Assembly: GCA_040307715.1 (NCBI GenBank)
Contig: JAWRJC010000114.1
Location: forward strand, 1-23,924
Length of the DNA: 23,924 nucleotides
Source of the DNA: RUG13615 sp040307715
Lineage (GTDB): Bacteria > Bacillota > Clostridia > Peptostreptococcales > Anaerovoracaceae
Reading direction: 5' to 3'
Of the stretch, positions 1 through 6,513 are shown piece by piece. The first letter of the stretch is position 1. The number at the start of each line of letters is the position of its first letter. Below the pieces are notes generated by a model that worked only from the letters and a program-made list of their open reading frames with translations, ran no database searches and was not told where the DNA came from. The position numbers and the translations under genes were made by a program.

Positions 1-15
1 GAATGGTTCGGTCAT
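1..15 (-). CDS. Start of an unidentified gene (5' end only)
   Basis: On the minus strand an AAGGAG ribosome site (about 30-25) is followed by an ATG at 15-13 that stays open to the window edge, giving Met-Thr-Glu-Pro-Phe. The ribosome site overlaps the mntP stop codon, so this gene would be the next member of the same transcript. Only five codons are visible, so no family can be assigned. Confidence 0.5.
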
Positions 16-26
16 GATAGAACTCC

Positions 27-644
27 TTATCCCAGCAGACCGGTGTGCTCGAGCAGGATCTTGACGCCGATGGCGATCAGAATCAGCCCGCCCAGGATCT
101 GCGCTTTTTCTTCCAGTAATTTGCCTGTCTTAAAGCCGAGCACAACACCGATGAAAGACAGGACGAAGGTGGTGCAGCCGATGAAGGCGGCCGCACTGAA
201 AACATGAACGCCGGGCAGGACCGCGAAGGCGACCCCGACGGCGAGAGCATCGATGCTGGTCGCGACGGCGAGAAGGGTCAGCTCCCCGAGCGGCACAGGC
301 TGATAGGCAGCCGCACCATCTGAGGAAACGGTTTGCTGTGCAGCGGTGTCTTTCTCCTGCAGGCTGTGCGATTCCTTGTACACATCCCACAGCATCTTGC
401 CGCCGATGAACAGGAGCAGGAAGAAGGCGATCCAGTGATCGTACGCTTCGATATACCCCGCAAAGTTGCTTGCCAGATAATACCCCGCGATCGGCATCAG
501 TGCCTGAAAACCGCCGAAGAAAAGCGCCACTAAAAGACCGTCGCCCGTGCGCAGCCGGTCCATGACCAGCCCCTTGCAGAGCGAGACGGCAAAGGCGTCC
601 ATCGACAGCCCGACAGCGATGAAAAACAACTCCAGTAAGCTCAA
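27..644 (-). CDS. mntP: Manganese efflux pump MntP
   Basis: This is a 205-residue polytopic membrane protein of the MntP (YebN, DUF204) family, which exports Mn2+ across the cytoplasmic membrane. The family's two internal repeats are visible: GLSMDAFAVSLCKG near the N-terminus with Asp16, and VATSIDALAVGVAF with Asp132. About six hydrophobic segments are present, with a hydrophilic loop at residues 90-120 between the halves. The start codon is TTG at 644, chosen because an AAGGAG ribosome site lies 5 nt upstream and the encoded MSLLELFFIAVGLSMDAF is the normal family N-terminus. It lies 32 bp after the AEC permease gene with no terminator between, so the two are probably co-transcribed. There is no room for the yybP-ykoY manganese riboswitch often found before mntP genes, so manganese control, if any, acts elsewhere. 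Family assignment is firm. Confidence 0.93.
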   Translation of the reverse strand: MSLLELFFIAVGLSMDAFAVSLCKGLVMDRLRTGDGLLVALFFGGFQALMPIAGYYLASNFAGYIEAYDHWIAFFLLLFIGGKMLWDVYKESHSLQEKDTAAQQTVSSDGAAAYQPVPLGELTLLAVATSIDALAVGVAFAVLPGVHVFSAAAFIGCTTFVLSFIGVVLGFKTGKLLEEKAQILGGLILIAIGVKILLEHTGLLG

Positions 645-676
645 ACTATCTCCTTAGCAAAAGTAACTATCTTCTG

Positions 677-1624
677 TCAACCGATGCCGTACCAGTGCAT
701 CAGGAAGAAGGCCGCCAGCGGCAGTGTGGCGATCGACATGGCGGTAGTCAGCGCGATCATTGAACTCAGCAAGCCGGCGTTTTTTCCTTCATCTTCCGCG
801 ATGACAGCGACCACAACAGCTGTCGGAAAACATGCTGCAAAGATCAGGATGACCTTTGCAGGAGTGGTGAGCGGCAGCCAGTTGACTGCCAGGAAGGTCA
901 GAAGCGGAACCCCCAGCATACGGAAGATGCTGACAGCGACCAGTTTGCCGTTGGTGAAAATATCCCGGATCCGCTGCTGCGCGAGCTGGCATCCGATGAC
1001 GACCATCGATACCGGGATGGTGCTGTCTCCGATCCTGTCGAAAAATTCTCCCAGCACCGGGGGCAGACCGGTCTGCAGCAGGAACAGGATCAATCCGATG
1101 ACCGCCGCGATGGTGGTCGGCTGGAGCAGCAGTTTGAGAATGGAACCATGCCTTTTGCTGCCTGGTTCGCCCACGTGCACCAGCATGGGGGTCAGGATGA
1201 ACATGTAGAAATTGAAGATGATGTTCTGGATCACAAGAAGGAACAGATAGTAGTTCCCGAAGATCGCCTTTGTGATCGGGAATCCCATGAAACCGGTGTT
1301 GGTGAAGGTGATCCCGGTCATCAGCACGCCAAGATCTTCTTTGGGGGTATAGTCGATCATACGCAGGAAGAGCCAGGAAACCAGCAATGCAGCGACGAAG
1401 AAGACGATCGTTCCTGCCAGGACATGCAGGGTATCACGGATCGCCGATCCGTGAAGTTCCGCTGTGGTCATGCTGGAGATGATCATAGAGGGAAGGGCGA
1501 GCTTCATGACGTACGTATTGAGAACATCGACCGTTTTTTCCGGAAAGATATGTTGTTTTTCGGCTATGTAGCCGACGGCGATCATCAGGAAGACGACCAC
1601 GACTTTACTGAATATCGTAAGCAT
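677..1624 (-). CDS. AEC-family permease (auxin efflux carrier/malate permease type)
   Basis: This 315-residue protein has about ten hydrophobic segments and belongs to the AEC membrane transport family (PF03547). Bacterial members are linked to export or exchange of dicarboxylates such as malate or of other small anions, but the substrate cannot be read from the sequence. The N-terminus MLTIFSKVVVVFLMIAVGYI and the two halves separated by a hydrophilic stretch (GEPGSKRHGSIL) are typical. An ATG further upstream at 1762 is open, but it would add 46 non-hydrophobic residues that overlap nfo, so the ATG at 1624 was chosen. No ribosome site precedes this ATG. Instead a TGGTATAAT box ends 6 nt before it, suggesting a leaderless message. 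mntP follows 32 bp downstream. Confidence 0.85.
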   Translation of the reverse strand: MLTIFSKVVVVFLMIAVGYIAEKQHIFPEKTVDVLNTYVMKLALPSMIISSMTTAELHGSAIRDTLHVLAGTIVFFVAALLVSWLFLRMIDYTPKEDLGVLMTGITFTNTGFMGFPITKAIFGNYYLFLLVIQNIIFNFYMFILTPMLVHVGEPGSKRHGSILKLLLQPTTIAAVIGLILFLLQTGLPPVLGEFFDRIGDSTIPVSMVVIGCQLAQQRIRDIFTNGKLVAVSIFRMLGVPLLTFLAVNWLPLTTPAKVILIFAACFPTAVVVAVIAEDEGKNAGLLSSMIALTTAMSIATLPLAAFFLMHWYGIG

Positions 1625-1630
1625 GCGGTC

Positions 1631-1659
1631 ATTATACCAAAGCGGGGCGCAATGAGCAA
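1631..1659 (-). promoter_or_regulatory. Promoter of the AEC permease gene (leaderless type)
   Basis: Read on the minus strand, TTGCTC (1659-1654) and TATAAT (1636-1631) are separated by 17 bp. The -10 is extended (TGG before TATAAT). Six nucleotides separate it from the ATG at 1624, so transcription should begin at or next to the start codon. Confidence 0.75.
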
Positions 1660-1694
1660 TAAAGGCGGTGCACAGGCGCGGGAAAGGGAATCGC

Positions 1695-2525
1695 TTATTC
1701 CGCCAGTCCGCGCAGCAGTTTGATCTCTTCGGCATAGCCGTCGAGCTCGTTCGGTGTCTCAAGGAAGAAGGGCAGGTCTTTCAGCGCGGGGTGTTTGACG
1801 ATGGCTTCGAAAGCGGCGATTCCGATATGCCCCTGCCCGATCTTTTCGTGCCGGTCCTTGTGGCTGCCGCACGCATTCTTGCTGTCGTTGATATGGATGG
1901 CCTTCAGGCGGTGCAGCCCGATGGTCCGGTCAAAACGTTCCAGCACGCCATCGAGGTCATCGACGATGTTATAGCCGCCGTCCCACACGTGGCAGGTGTC
2001 GAGGCAGACGCCCATGTGGTCCGCCAGTTCGACGCGGTCCAGGATCATGGCGAGCTCGGCGAAACTGCCGCCGACTTCAGTGCCTTTGCCGGCCATGGTT
2101 TCGAGGAGGACCGTGGTGGTCTGCGATTCCTTAAGAAGTGAGTTCAGCAGCGCCGCGATCTGTGCGATGCCCTCCGTCATGCCCTGCCCGGTGTGGCTGC
2201 CGGGGTGGAAGTTGTACATCTGCCCCGGGGTCGCTTCCATGCGCACGAGGTCGTCCGCCATGGTCATCTGCGCGAATTCGCGCACGTGCGGGTCCTTGGA
2301 GCATGGGTTGAGCGTGTACGGCGCGTGGGCGAGGATGCAGGGAAAACGGTGTTTATCCATGAATCGCATCAGCGCCGCGGCATCTTCCGGGTCGATGGCT
2401 TTCGCCTTGCTGCCGCGCGGGTTGCGCGTAAAGAACTGGAACGTATCCGCGCCGATGGAAAGGGCGGTTTCGCCCATGTTGAGAAATCCTTTGGAGGAAG
2501 ACAGGTGACAGCCGATGTGGAGCAT
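1695..2525 (-). CDS. nfo: Endonuclease IV (AP endonuclease, deoxyribonuclease IV)
   Basis: This 276-residue enzyme of the Nfo/APN1 family cleaves DNA 5' to abasic sites in base-excision repair. It is a TIM-barrel protein that binds three zinc ions. All nine expected ligands can be located: His67, His107 (in FHPGSHTGQG), Glu142 (LLET), Asp176 and His179 (LDTCHVWDGGYN), His211 (IHINDSK), Asp224 and His226 (KDRHEKIGQGH) and Glu256 (FLETPNE). The length is normal and the protein appears active. The ATG at 2525 is preceded by AAGAAAGGAA as ribosome site and by its own extended -10 promoter. The gene is divergent from the DUF1848 gene, and the AEC permease downstream has its own promoter. Confidence 0.96.
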   Translation of the reverse strand: MLHIGCHLSSSKGFLNMGETALSIGADTFQFFTRNPRGSKAKAIDPEDAAALMRFMDKHRFPCILAHAPYTLNPCSKDPHVREFAQMTMADDLVRMEATPGQMYNFHPGSHTGQGMTEGIAQIAALLNSLLKESQTTTVLLETMAGKGTEVGGSFAELAMILDRVELADHMGVCLDTCHVWDGGYNIVDDLDGVLERFDRTIGLHRLKAIHINDSKNACGSHKDRHEKIGQGHIGIAAFEAIVKHPALKDLPFFLETPNELDGYAEEIKLLRGLAE

Positions 2526-2583
2526 GATGATTCCTTTCTTTCACGAATGCAATGCCGGTATGATCAGCGTCCGGCTGCTGATT

Positions 2584-2592
2584 ATTATAACA
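2584..2592 (-). promoter_or_regulatory. Extended -10 promoter of nfo
   Basis: On the minus strand TGTTATAAT lies at 2592-2584, predicting a start near 2577 and a leader of about 50 nt. No good -35 is seen, as is common for extended -10 promoters. A dyad ATCAGC-8 nt-GCTGAT (2563-2582) sits at the predicted start. Confidence 0.6.
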
Positions 2593-2651
2593 TGCCGGCG
2601 GAGGTGCGGAGCAGCATCTGTGCGAATACTGCGGCTTCCTGATGCAGGCTG

Positions 2652-2660
2652 TGGTATACT
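2652..2660 (+). promoter_or_regulatory. Extended -10 promoter of the DUF1848 gene (leaderless type)
   Basis: TGGTATACT (2652-2660) ends 6 nt before the ATG at 2667. No convincing -35 was found. The predicted transcription start coincides with the A of the start codon and there is no ribosome site. Confidence 0.65.
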
Positions 2661-2666
2661 GGCGGT

Positions 2667-3668
2667 ATGATTCTCAATACAGGTAACCGCACGGATATCC
2701 CGGCATTTTACAGCAGGTGGTTCTGGAACCGCCTCAAAGACGGCTATGCCATGGCCAGAAACCCCATGGCGACCGGGCGCATCACACGGTTCCGGCTCGA
2801 TCCGGAGGTCGTGGATGTGCTGTCTTTCTGTACGAAAAATCCGGCACCGATGCTGGAGGAGATGGCGTGGCAGAAGGCGGCGTGGGAAGCCGGGGAAGAC
2901 ACCGGGGCTGCAGACATGGCGATCGCGCGGCATCGCAACCTGTTCGCCTTCCGGCAGATGTGGCATGTGACGATCACTCCGTACGGACCGGACATCGAAC
3001 CGCATGTCCCTCCGAAAGAAGACGTGATGCAGTCGTTCCGGCAGCTCGCGGACCTTGTCGGACCGCGCCGCACGGTCTGGCGGTACGATCCGGTCTTTCT
3101 GTCGGAGACATACGATATCGGTTTTCACCTGCGGACTTTTGAAGAGATGGCTGCGGCCCTCGAAGGCGCGACGCAGCAGTGCATCATCAGTTTTATCGAT
3201 CTGTACGAAAAGACTAAGCGCAACTTTCCGGAAGCCAGGCGTCTTACCGCGGAGGAAGAGGCTGTCCTCGCAGAAGGCATCGCGGCAAGCGGCACCCGGC
3301 ACGGGATGAAGATCTATGCGTGCTGCGAGGATAAGGCACTGGCGAAGTACGGGATCGACGTGGACGGCTGTATGACAAAAGAAGGTCTCGAGCAGGCCTT
3401 CGATATCACGCTGGATGTACCGAAGGGGCATCAGACTTCCCGGCCGCTGTGCAAGTGCCTGCTGGGCAGTGACATCGGCGCGTACAATACCTGCGCGCAC
3501 GGCTGCCGATACTGCTATGCGAACTACGACCGCCGGACGGTCGAAGCGAATATGGCAGCGCACGATCCGGCTTCGCCGCTGCTGGTGGGGTGGCCGCAGC
3601 CGGAGGATATCATTACCGACGCACGGCAGGAACCCTACTACAGCGGACAGATCACGATGGGATTGTAG
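2667..3668 (+). CDS. DUF1848 family protein with C-terminal CxxxCxxC motif
   Basis: This 333-residue protein matches the DUF1848 family (PF08902) by its opening MILNTGNRTDIPAFYSRWFW, the segment SFCTKNPAPM and the closing cysteine-rich region. Near the C-terminus Cys262 and Cys264 (CKC) are followed by Cys276, Cys280 and Cys283 in CAHGCRYCYANYD. That is the CxxxCxxC spacing of the radical-SAM [4Fe-4S] site, but it lies at the C-terminal rather than the N-terminal end. The molecular function of the family is unknown to me; an iron-sulfur enzyme is inferred. The ATG at 2667 encodes the conserved N-terminus, so later methionines can be excluded. The gene stands alone, divergent from nfo, and ends at a bidirectional terminator shared with ychF. 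Confidence 0.85.
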   Translation: MILNTGNRTDIPAFYSRWFWNRLKDGYAMARNPMATGRITRFRLDPEVVDVLSFCTKNPAPMLEEMAWQKAAWEAGEDTGAADMAIARHRNLFAFRQMWHVTITPYGPDIEPHVPPKEDVMQSFRQLADLVGPRRTVWRYDPVFLSETYDIGFHLRTFEEMAAALEGATQQCIISFIDLYEKTKRNFPEARRLTAEEEAVLAEGIAASGTRHGMKIYACCEDKALAKYGIDVDGCMTKEGLEQAFDITLDVPKGHQTSRPLCKCLLGSDIGAYNTCAHGCRYCYANYDRRTVEANMAAHDPASPLLVGWPQPEDIITDARQEPYYSGQITMGL

Positions 3669-3681
3669 AAGGCATGCAAAA

Positions 3682-3706
3682 GCCCGGCTGTCACAGCCGG
3701 GCCTTT
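3682..3706. terminator. Bidirectional terminator between the DUF1848 gene and ychF
   Basis: GCCCGGCTG (3682-3690) and CAGCCGGGC (3694-3702) form a perfect 9-bp stem with a TCA loop. A T-rich tract follows on the plus strand and the A-run before it supplies T residues on the minus strand. Confidence 0.88.
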
Positions 3707-3733
3707 TATTCAGATGTTTGTCTGCCGGATGCT

Positions 3734-4834
3734 TTATACGTTGAAGAGGAAGTGCATGACGTCGCCGTCCTTGACGACATATTCTTTACCTTCGGAGCGG
3801 ATGAAGCCTTTCTCTTTGGCTGCTGCGGTCTTGCCGCCGCATTCCATGAGCTTGTCGTAGGCGATGGTCTCCGCGCGGATAAATCCTTTCTCGAAGTCCG
3901 TGTGGATCTTGCCTGCTGCCTGCGGGGCTTTCGTCCCGTTCGTGATCGTCCAGGCGCGCGTCTCATCTTCTCCGGTGGTGAGGAAGGAGATCAGGTTGAG
4001 CAGGGCGTACGAGGACTTGATCAGCTTATCGAGGCCGGACTCGGTGATGCCCATCTCCTCGAGGAACATCGCTTTTTCTTCGTCGTCCAGTTCGGACAGT
4101 TCCGCTTCGATCTTGGCGCAGATGACGACGACCTGCGAGCCTTCTTCCGCGGCGAATGCGCGGACGGCGTTGACGTATTCGTTGTTCGCTGCCGCTTCGT
4201 CCGATGCGTTGTCTTCGTCGACGTTGGCGGCGTAGATGATGGGCTTGTAGGAGAGCAGGTCGAGGCTCTTGACGAAGAGCGATTCCTCGTCATCGAGGTC
4301 CATCGAGCGGGCGGACTTGCCTTCGCCGAGGTGCGCCTGGATCTTCTTGAGCAGATCGATCTCTTTCTGCAGGCTCTTGTCGCCCTTGAGCATCTTGGTC
4401 TGCTTGGTGATGCGGCGTTCGATGACTTCCATGTCGGAGAGGATCAGCTCGAGGTTGATCGTCTCGATATCGGACAGCGGATCGACTTTGCCGTCGACGT
4501 GGACCACGTTCTCATCGTCGAAGCAGCGCACGACGTGGACGATGGCGGCGGACTCGCGGATGTTGCCGAGGAACTTGTTGCCAAGACCTTCGCCGCGGCT
4601 TGCGCCTTTTACCAGGCCGGCGATGTCGCAGAACTCGATCGTTGCATAGATGGTCTTTTTCGAATGATAGATCTCGGACAGGGTCGTGACGCGCTCATCC
4701 GGCACGGTGACGACGCCCACGTTGGGCTCGATGGTGCAGAAGGGATAGTTGGCCGCCTCCGCGCCGGCCTTTGTGATGGCGTTGAAGAGGGTGCTCTTGC
4801 CGACGTTCGGAAGTCCGACGATACCTAGTTTCAT
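3734..4834 (-). CDS. ychF: Ribosome-binding ATPase YchF
   Basis: This 366-residue protein is the Obg-related YchF/OLA1 ATPase, which binds ribosomes and is linked to translation and oxidative-stress control. The P-loop GLPNVGKST is at residues 7-15 and the G3 motif DIAGLV is intact. The G4 position reads ANVDE instead of NKxD, the usual YchF change that favours ATP over GTP. A coiled-coil insert lies in the middle, and a TGS domain forms the C-terminus (about residues 280-366, ending VVKDGDVMHFLFNV). The length matches the family (about 363). The ATG at 4834 has an AAGGAG ribosome site and lies about 50 nt after a predicted transcription start. It is a single-gene unit by its neighbours' orientations. 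Confidence 0.97.
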   Translation of the reverse strand: MKLGIVGLPNVGKSTLFNAITKAGAEAANYPFCTIEPNVGVVTVPDERVTTLSEIYHSKKTIYATIEFCDIAGLVKGASRGEGLGNKFLGNIRESAAIVHVVRCFDDENVVHVDGKVDPLSDIETINLELILSDMEVIERRITKQTKMLKGDKSLQKEIDLLKKIQAHLGEGKSARSMDLDDEESLFVKSLDLLSYKPIIYAANVDEDNASDEAAANNEYVNAVRAFAAEEGSQVVVICAKIEAELSELDDEEKAMFLEEMGITESGLDKLIKSSYALLNLISFLTTGEDETRAWTITNGTKAPQAAGKIHTDFEKGFIRAETIAYDKLMECGGKTAAAKEKGFIRSEGKEYVVKDGDVMHFLFNV

Positions 4835-4867
4835 ATGTTCAAATCTCCTTGTGTGTTTTATAATTAT

Positions 4868-4883
4868 GCAGGCAGATGCCTGC
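4868..4883. repeat. Perfect palindrome in the ychF leader
   Basis: GCAGGCA (4868-4874) and TGCCTGC (4877-4883) are perfect inverted copies separated by 2 bp. They occupy about +1 to +16 of the predicted ychF transcript. It could be an operator or a 5'-end hairpin. Confidence 0.7.
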
Positions 4884-4890
4884 GCATGAA

Positions 4891-4920
4891 ATTATACCAC
4901 AGAAAGAAGGCGGATGTTAA
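4891..4920 (-). promoter_or_regulatory. Promoter of ychF
   Basis: On the minus strand TTAACA (4920-4915) and an extended -10 TGGTATAAT (TATAAT at 4896-4891) are separated by 18 bp. The predicted start is near 4884, immediately before a perfect palindrome. Confidence 0.7.
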
Positions 4921-5051
4921 CACTCGTTGCTTGGCACCACGATCAAGACCGGGCGTTCCTGACCATGATCGTTTCGAGAAACGCTGCTGCCGGGTGGAGG
5001 CCGTGAAGCAGACCGGCAAGCCGGTGGAGTAAACCATTGCAGGAGGGAAAT

Positions 5052-5582
5052 ATGCGGGTCAATATCAACGAAAAAGGCAGTGAAGCATTCTACCGGGAGG
5101 TCGTCAATGCGGCGGTGCAGTACCGGGCACTGATGAAGCAGCCGGACCGGAAGCTGAAAGACTACTTCAAAGGACTGAAAGTGTATGGCGCTATTTGCGG
5201 TGTGCTGTTTGTCCTGTGCGCCCTGATGGGGGCCTTTTGGGGTGTCGACGCCCTGATCATCGCAGCGCTTGTGATTTCTTTTCTCGCTCTGTTTGCATCC
5301 GTGCGGTATTACATGAGCATGAAGAAAATGCTCGATGCATATCTGGCGGATGAGCGCACGTCGGTGCTGGTATTGGATGAAGCGGGCATCGAACTCGATA
5401 AAGAAGATGGTCAGGTCCTGCGGATGGCATGGGGAAACGTTACCTTCGTTAGAACGTTTGAAGAATCCGTCTGCTTTATCTCGGACCAGCCGATCGGATT
5501 CATGATCTCCTGCCTCAGAAAGTATCAGCCGGAGATCTACGCATATCTGAAAGAGAATCAGATCGATCTCAGGATTATATAG
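5052..5582 (+). CDS. YcxB-like small membrane protein
   Basis: This 176-residue protein has a soluble N-terminus, two adjacent membrane helices (about residues 50-90: YGAICGVLFVLCALMGAFWG and the following ALIIAALVISFLALF segment) and a beta-rich cytoplasmic tail with an aromatic core (RMAWGNVTFV). This layout resembles the YcxB-like family, whose function is not established. The ATG at 5052 was chosen over a TTG at 5037 because the AGGAGGGA ribosome site lies at 5041-5048, between them. No clear promoter was seen in the 130 bp upstream. A strong terminator follows. The family call is tentative; the gene itself is well supported. Confidence 0.75.
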   Translation: MRVNINEKGSEAFYREVVNAAVQYRALMKQPDRKLKDYFKGLKVYGAICGVLFVLCALMGAFWGVDALIIAALVISFLALFASVRYYMSMKKMLDAYLADERTSVLVLDEAGIELDKEDGQVLRMAWGNVTFVRTFEESVCFISDQPIGFMISCLRKYQPEIYAYLKENQIDLRII

Positions 5583-5598
5583 AAAAGGGGAGAAACAG

Positions 5599-5624
5599 AA
5601 CCCGGCCATGCGGCCGGGTTTTTA
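5599..5624. terminator. Bidirectional terminator
   Basis: AACCCGGCC (5599-5607) and GGCCGGGTT (5612-5620) form a 9-bp stem with an ATGC loop and a T tract after it. It ends the YcxB-like gene and can also serve the converging membrane-protein gene. Confidence 0.85.
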
Positions 5625-5650
5625 ATGCGGTCATATCTGCCGGATGGTCT

Positions 5651-6319
5651 TTACTGCTCCAGCATGCGGATCGCCTTTTTGAGGAAGCTCAGATAAAGAA
5701 TGTACCCGACAATAGCTGTGAGTGCGGCCAGAAGTGCACAGATGCCTGTCACGGCCGTCATGGCGCCGGAGCCAGTGAAGTGCTGGATGATATCAAAGAC
5801 AAGAGAAGCGGCCAGGCATATCAGGATAAGGGCGGTGACCGTTTTGCCTCTGGCCTGCATCCGGGTGTCGTTCAGCGATGCTGCGAGGTTCATGACTCCC
5901 TGGATCACGTAGAATACGACGATCAGGCTGAATATGCTCGAGAGTTCATCGATGAAGCTGCCGAGCAGACCCTGGCTGCCGGCGACAGATAAACTGGAAC
6001 TGACAAGGGCTGCGATCAGTGCTATGAGAGCCATTGCAAAAGCCGTCTTCAGGTTTTTCTCGTCTTTGGCAGCGCTGTGCAGACCGATCAGGTTGAGGAT
6101 CAGAGCAATCAGAGACAGGATCCCTGCGGCAAGGAGAAGCGCACCTCCGCCGAGGACGGATCCGGCAGTGACACCCTCCGAGAGCTGTCCGGCCACACCG
6201 CCCTGCATGCCGGCTATGGCGATGCTGCAGCCGATCAGCACCAGAACAGCCGAGAGCAGAGTCAGGATCTCAGCTGTGTAAACTTTTTTGATGCCATAGT
6301 GTGCTTCGGGGTATTTCAT
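5651..6319 (-). CDS. Hypothetical six-helix membrane protein
   Basis: This 222-residue protein has about six hydrophobic segments: near residues 13-35 (TLLSAVLVLIGCSIAIAGM), 50-80, 90-115, 130-150, 160-185 and 190-220. It has no catalytic motif or family signature that I recognise. Between helices the loops are short and polar (HSAAKDEKNLKT, NDTRMQARGK). The start ATG at 6319 has a GAGAGGAG ribosome site 7-8 nt upstream; a longer open frame to 6478 lacks one and adds non-membrane sequence. The upstream region is AT-rich, but no clean promoter on this strand could be settled. It converges with the YcxB-like gene and diverges from the SGNH hydrolase gene. Confidence 0.75.
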   Translation of the reverse strand: MKYPEAHYGIKKVYTAEILTLLSAVLVLIGCSIAIAGMQGGVAGQLSEGVTAGSVLGGGALLLAAGILSLIALILNLIGLHSAAKDEKNLKTAFAMALIALIAALVSSSLSVAGSQGLLGSFIDELSSIFSLIVVFYVIQGVMNLAASLNDTRMQARGKTVTALILICLAASLVFDIIQHFTGSGAMTAVTGICALLAALTAIVGYILYLSFLKKAIRMLEQ

Positions 6320-6383
6320 GACAGGGCTCCTCTCAGCGTCTTGAAATTCAATGAAATAATATCTAACTGTTAAAATATAATCT

Positions 6384-6395
6384 CTGCCGTGGCAG
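6384..6395. repeat. Short perfect palindrome in the intergenic region
   Basis: CTGCC (6384-6388) and GGCAG (6391-6395) are perfect inverted copies separated by GT. They lie just after a TATAAT (6376-6381, plus strand) in the 194-bp gap between two divergent genes. This is a possible operator. Confidence 0.5.
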
Positions 6396-6447
6396 ATTGT
6401 CAAATTGCGGACGCTGTGAAACAAAACCGCACAATGCCGGCGATTCA

Positions 6448-6456
6448 TGGTACAAT
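6448..6456 (+). promoter_or_regulatory. Extended -10 promoter of the SGNH hydrolase gene
   Basis: TGGTACAAT (6448-6456) predicts a start near 6463 and a leader of about 51 nt. No clear -35 is present. The TATAAT at 6376-6381 is an alternative further upstream. Confidence 0.5.
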
Positions 6457-6513
6457 AACAAACGATCAATCCGCACATCGGTCCTTGCAGGCCGGCTGTT
6501 CCATAGTGTGAGT

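Noticed and set aside
645..676. Manganese (yybP-ykoY) riboswitch before mntP
   Set aside because: The gap is only 32 bp and contains no structure of that class.
1148..1723. Plus-strand open frame of 191 codons opposite the AEC permease
   Set aside because: Its acidic and His-rich translation is the typical antisense of a hydrophobic membrane protein gene.
2541..3563. Minus-strand open frame of 340 codons opposite the DUF1848 gene
   Set aside because: The plus-strand product is a recognisable conserved family, while the antisense product is Arg- and His-rich without motifs.
4835..5032. Small plus-strand open frame (65 codons) upstream of the YcxB-like gene
   Set aside because: It starts on the ychF ribosome site/leader region, has no ribosome site of its own, and its product matches nothing. 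A TATAAT at 4859-4864 is not enough support.
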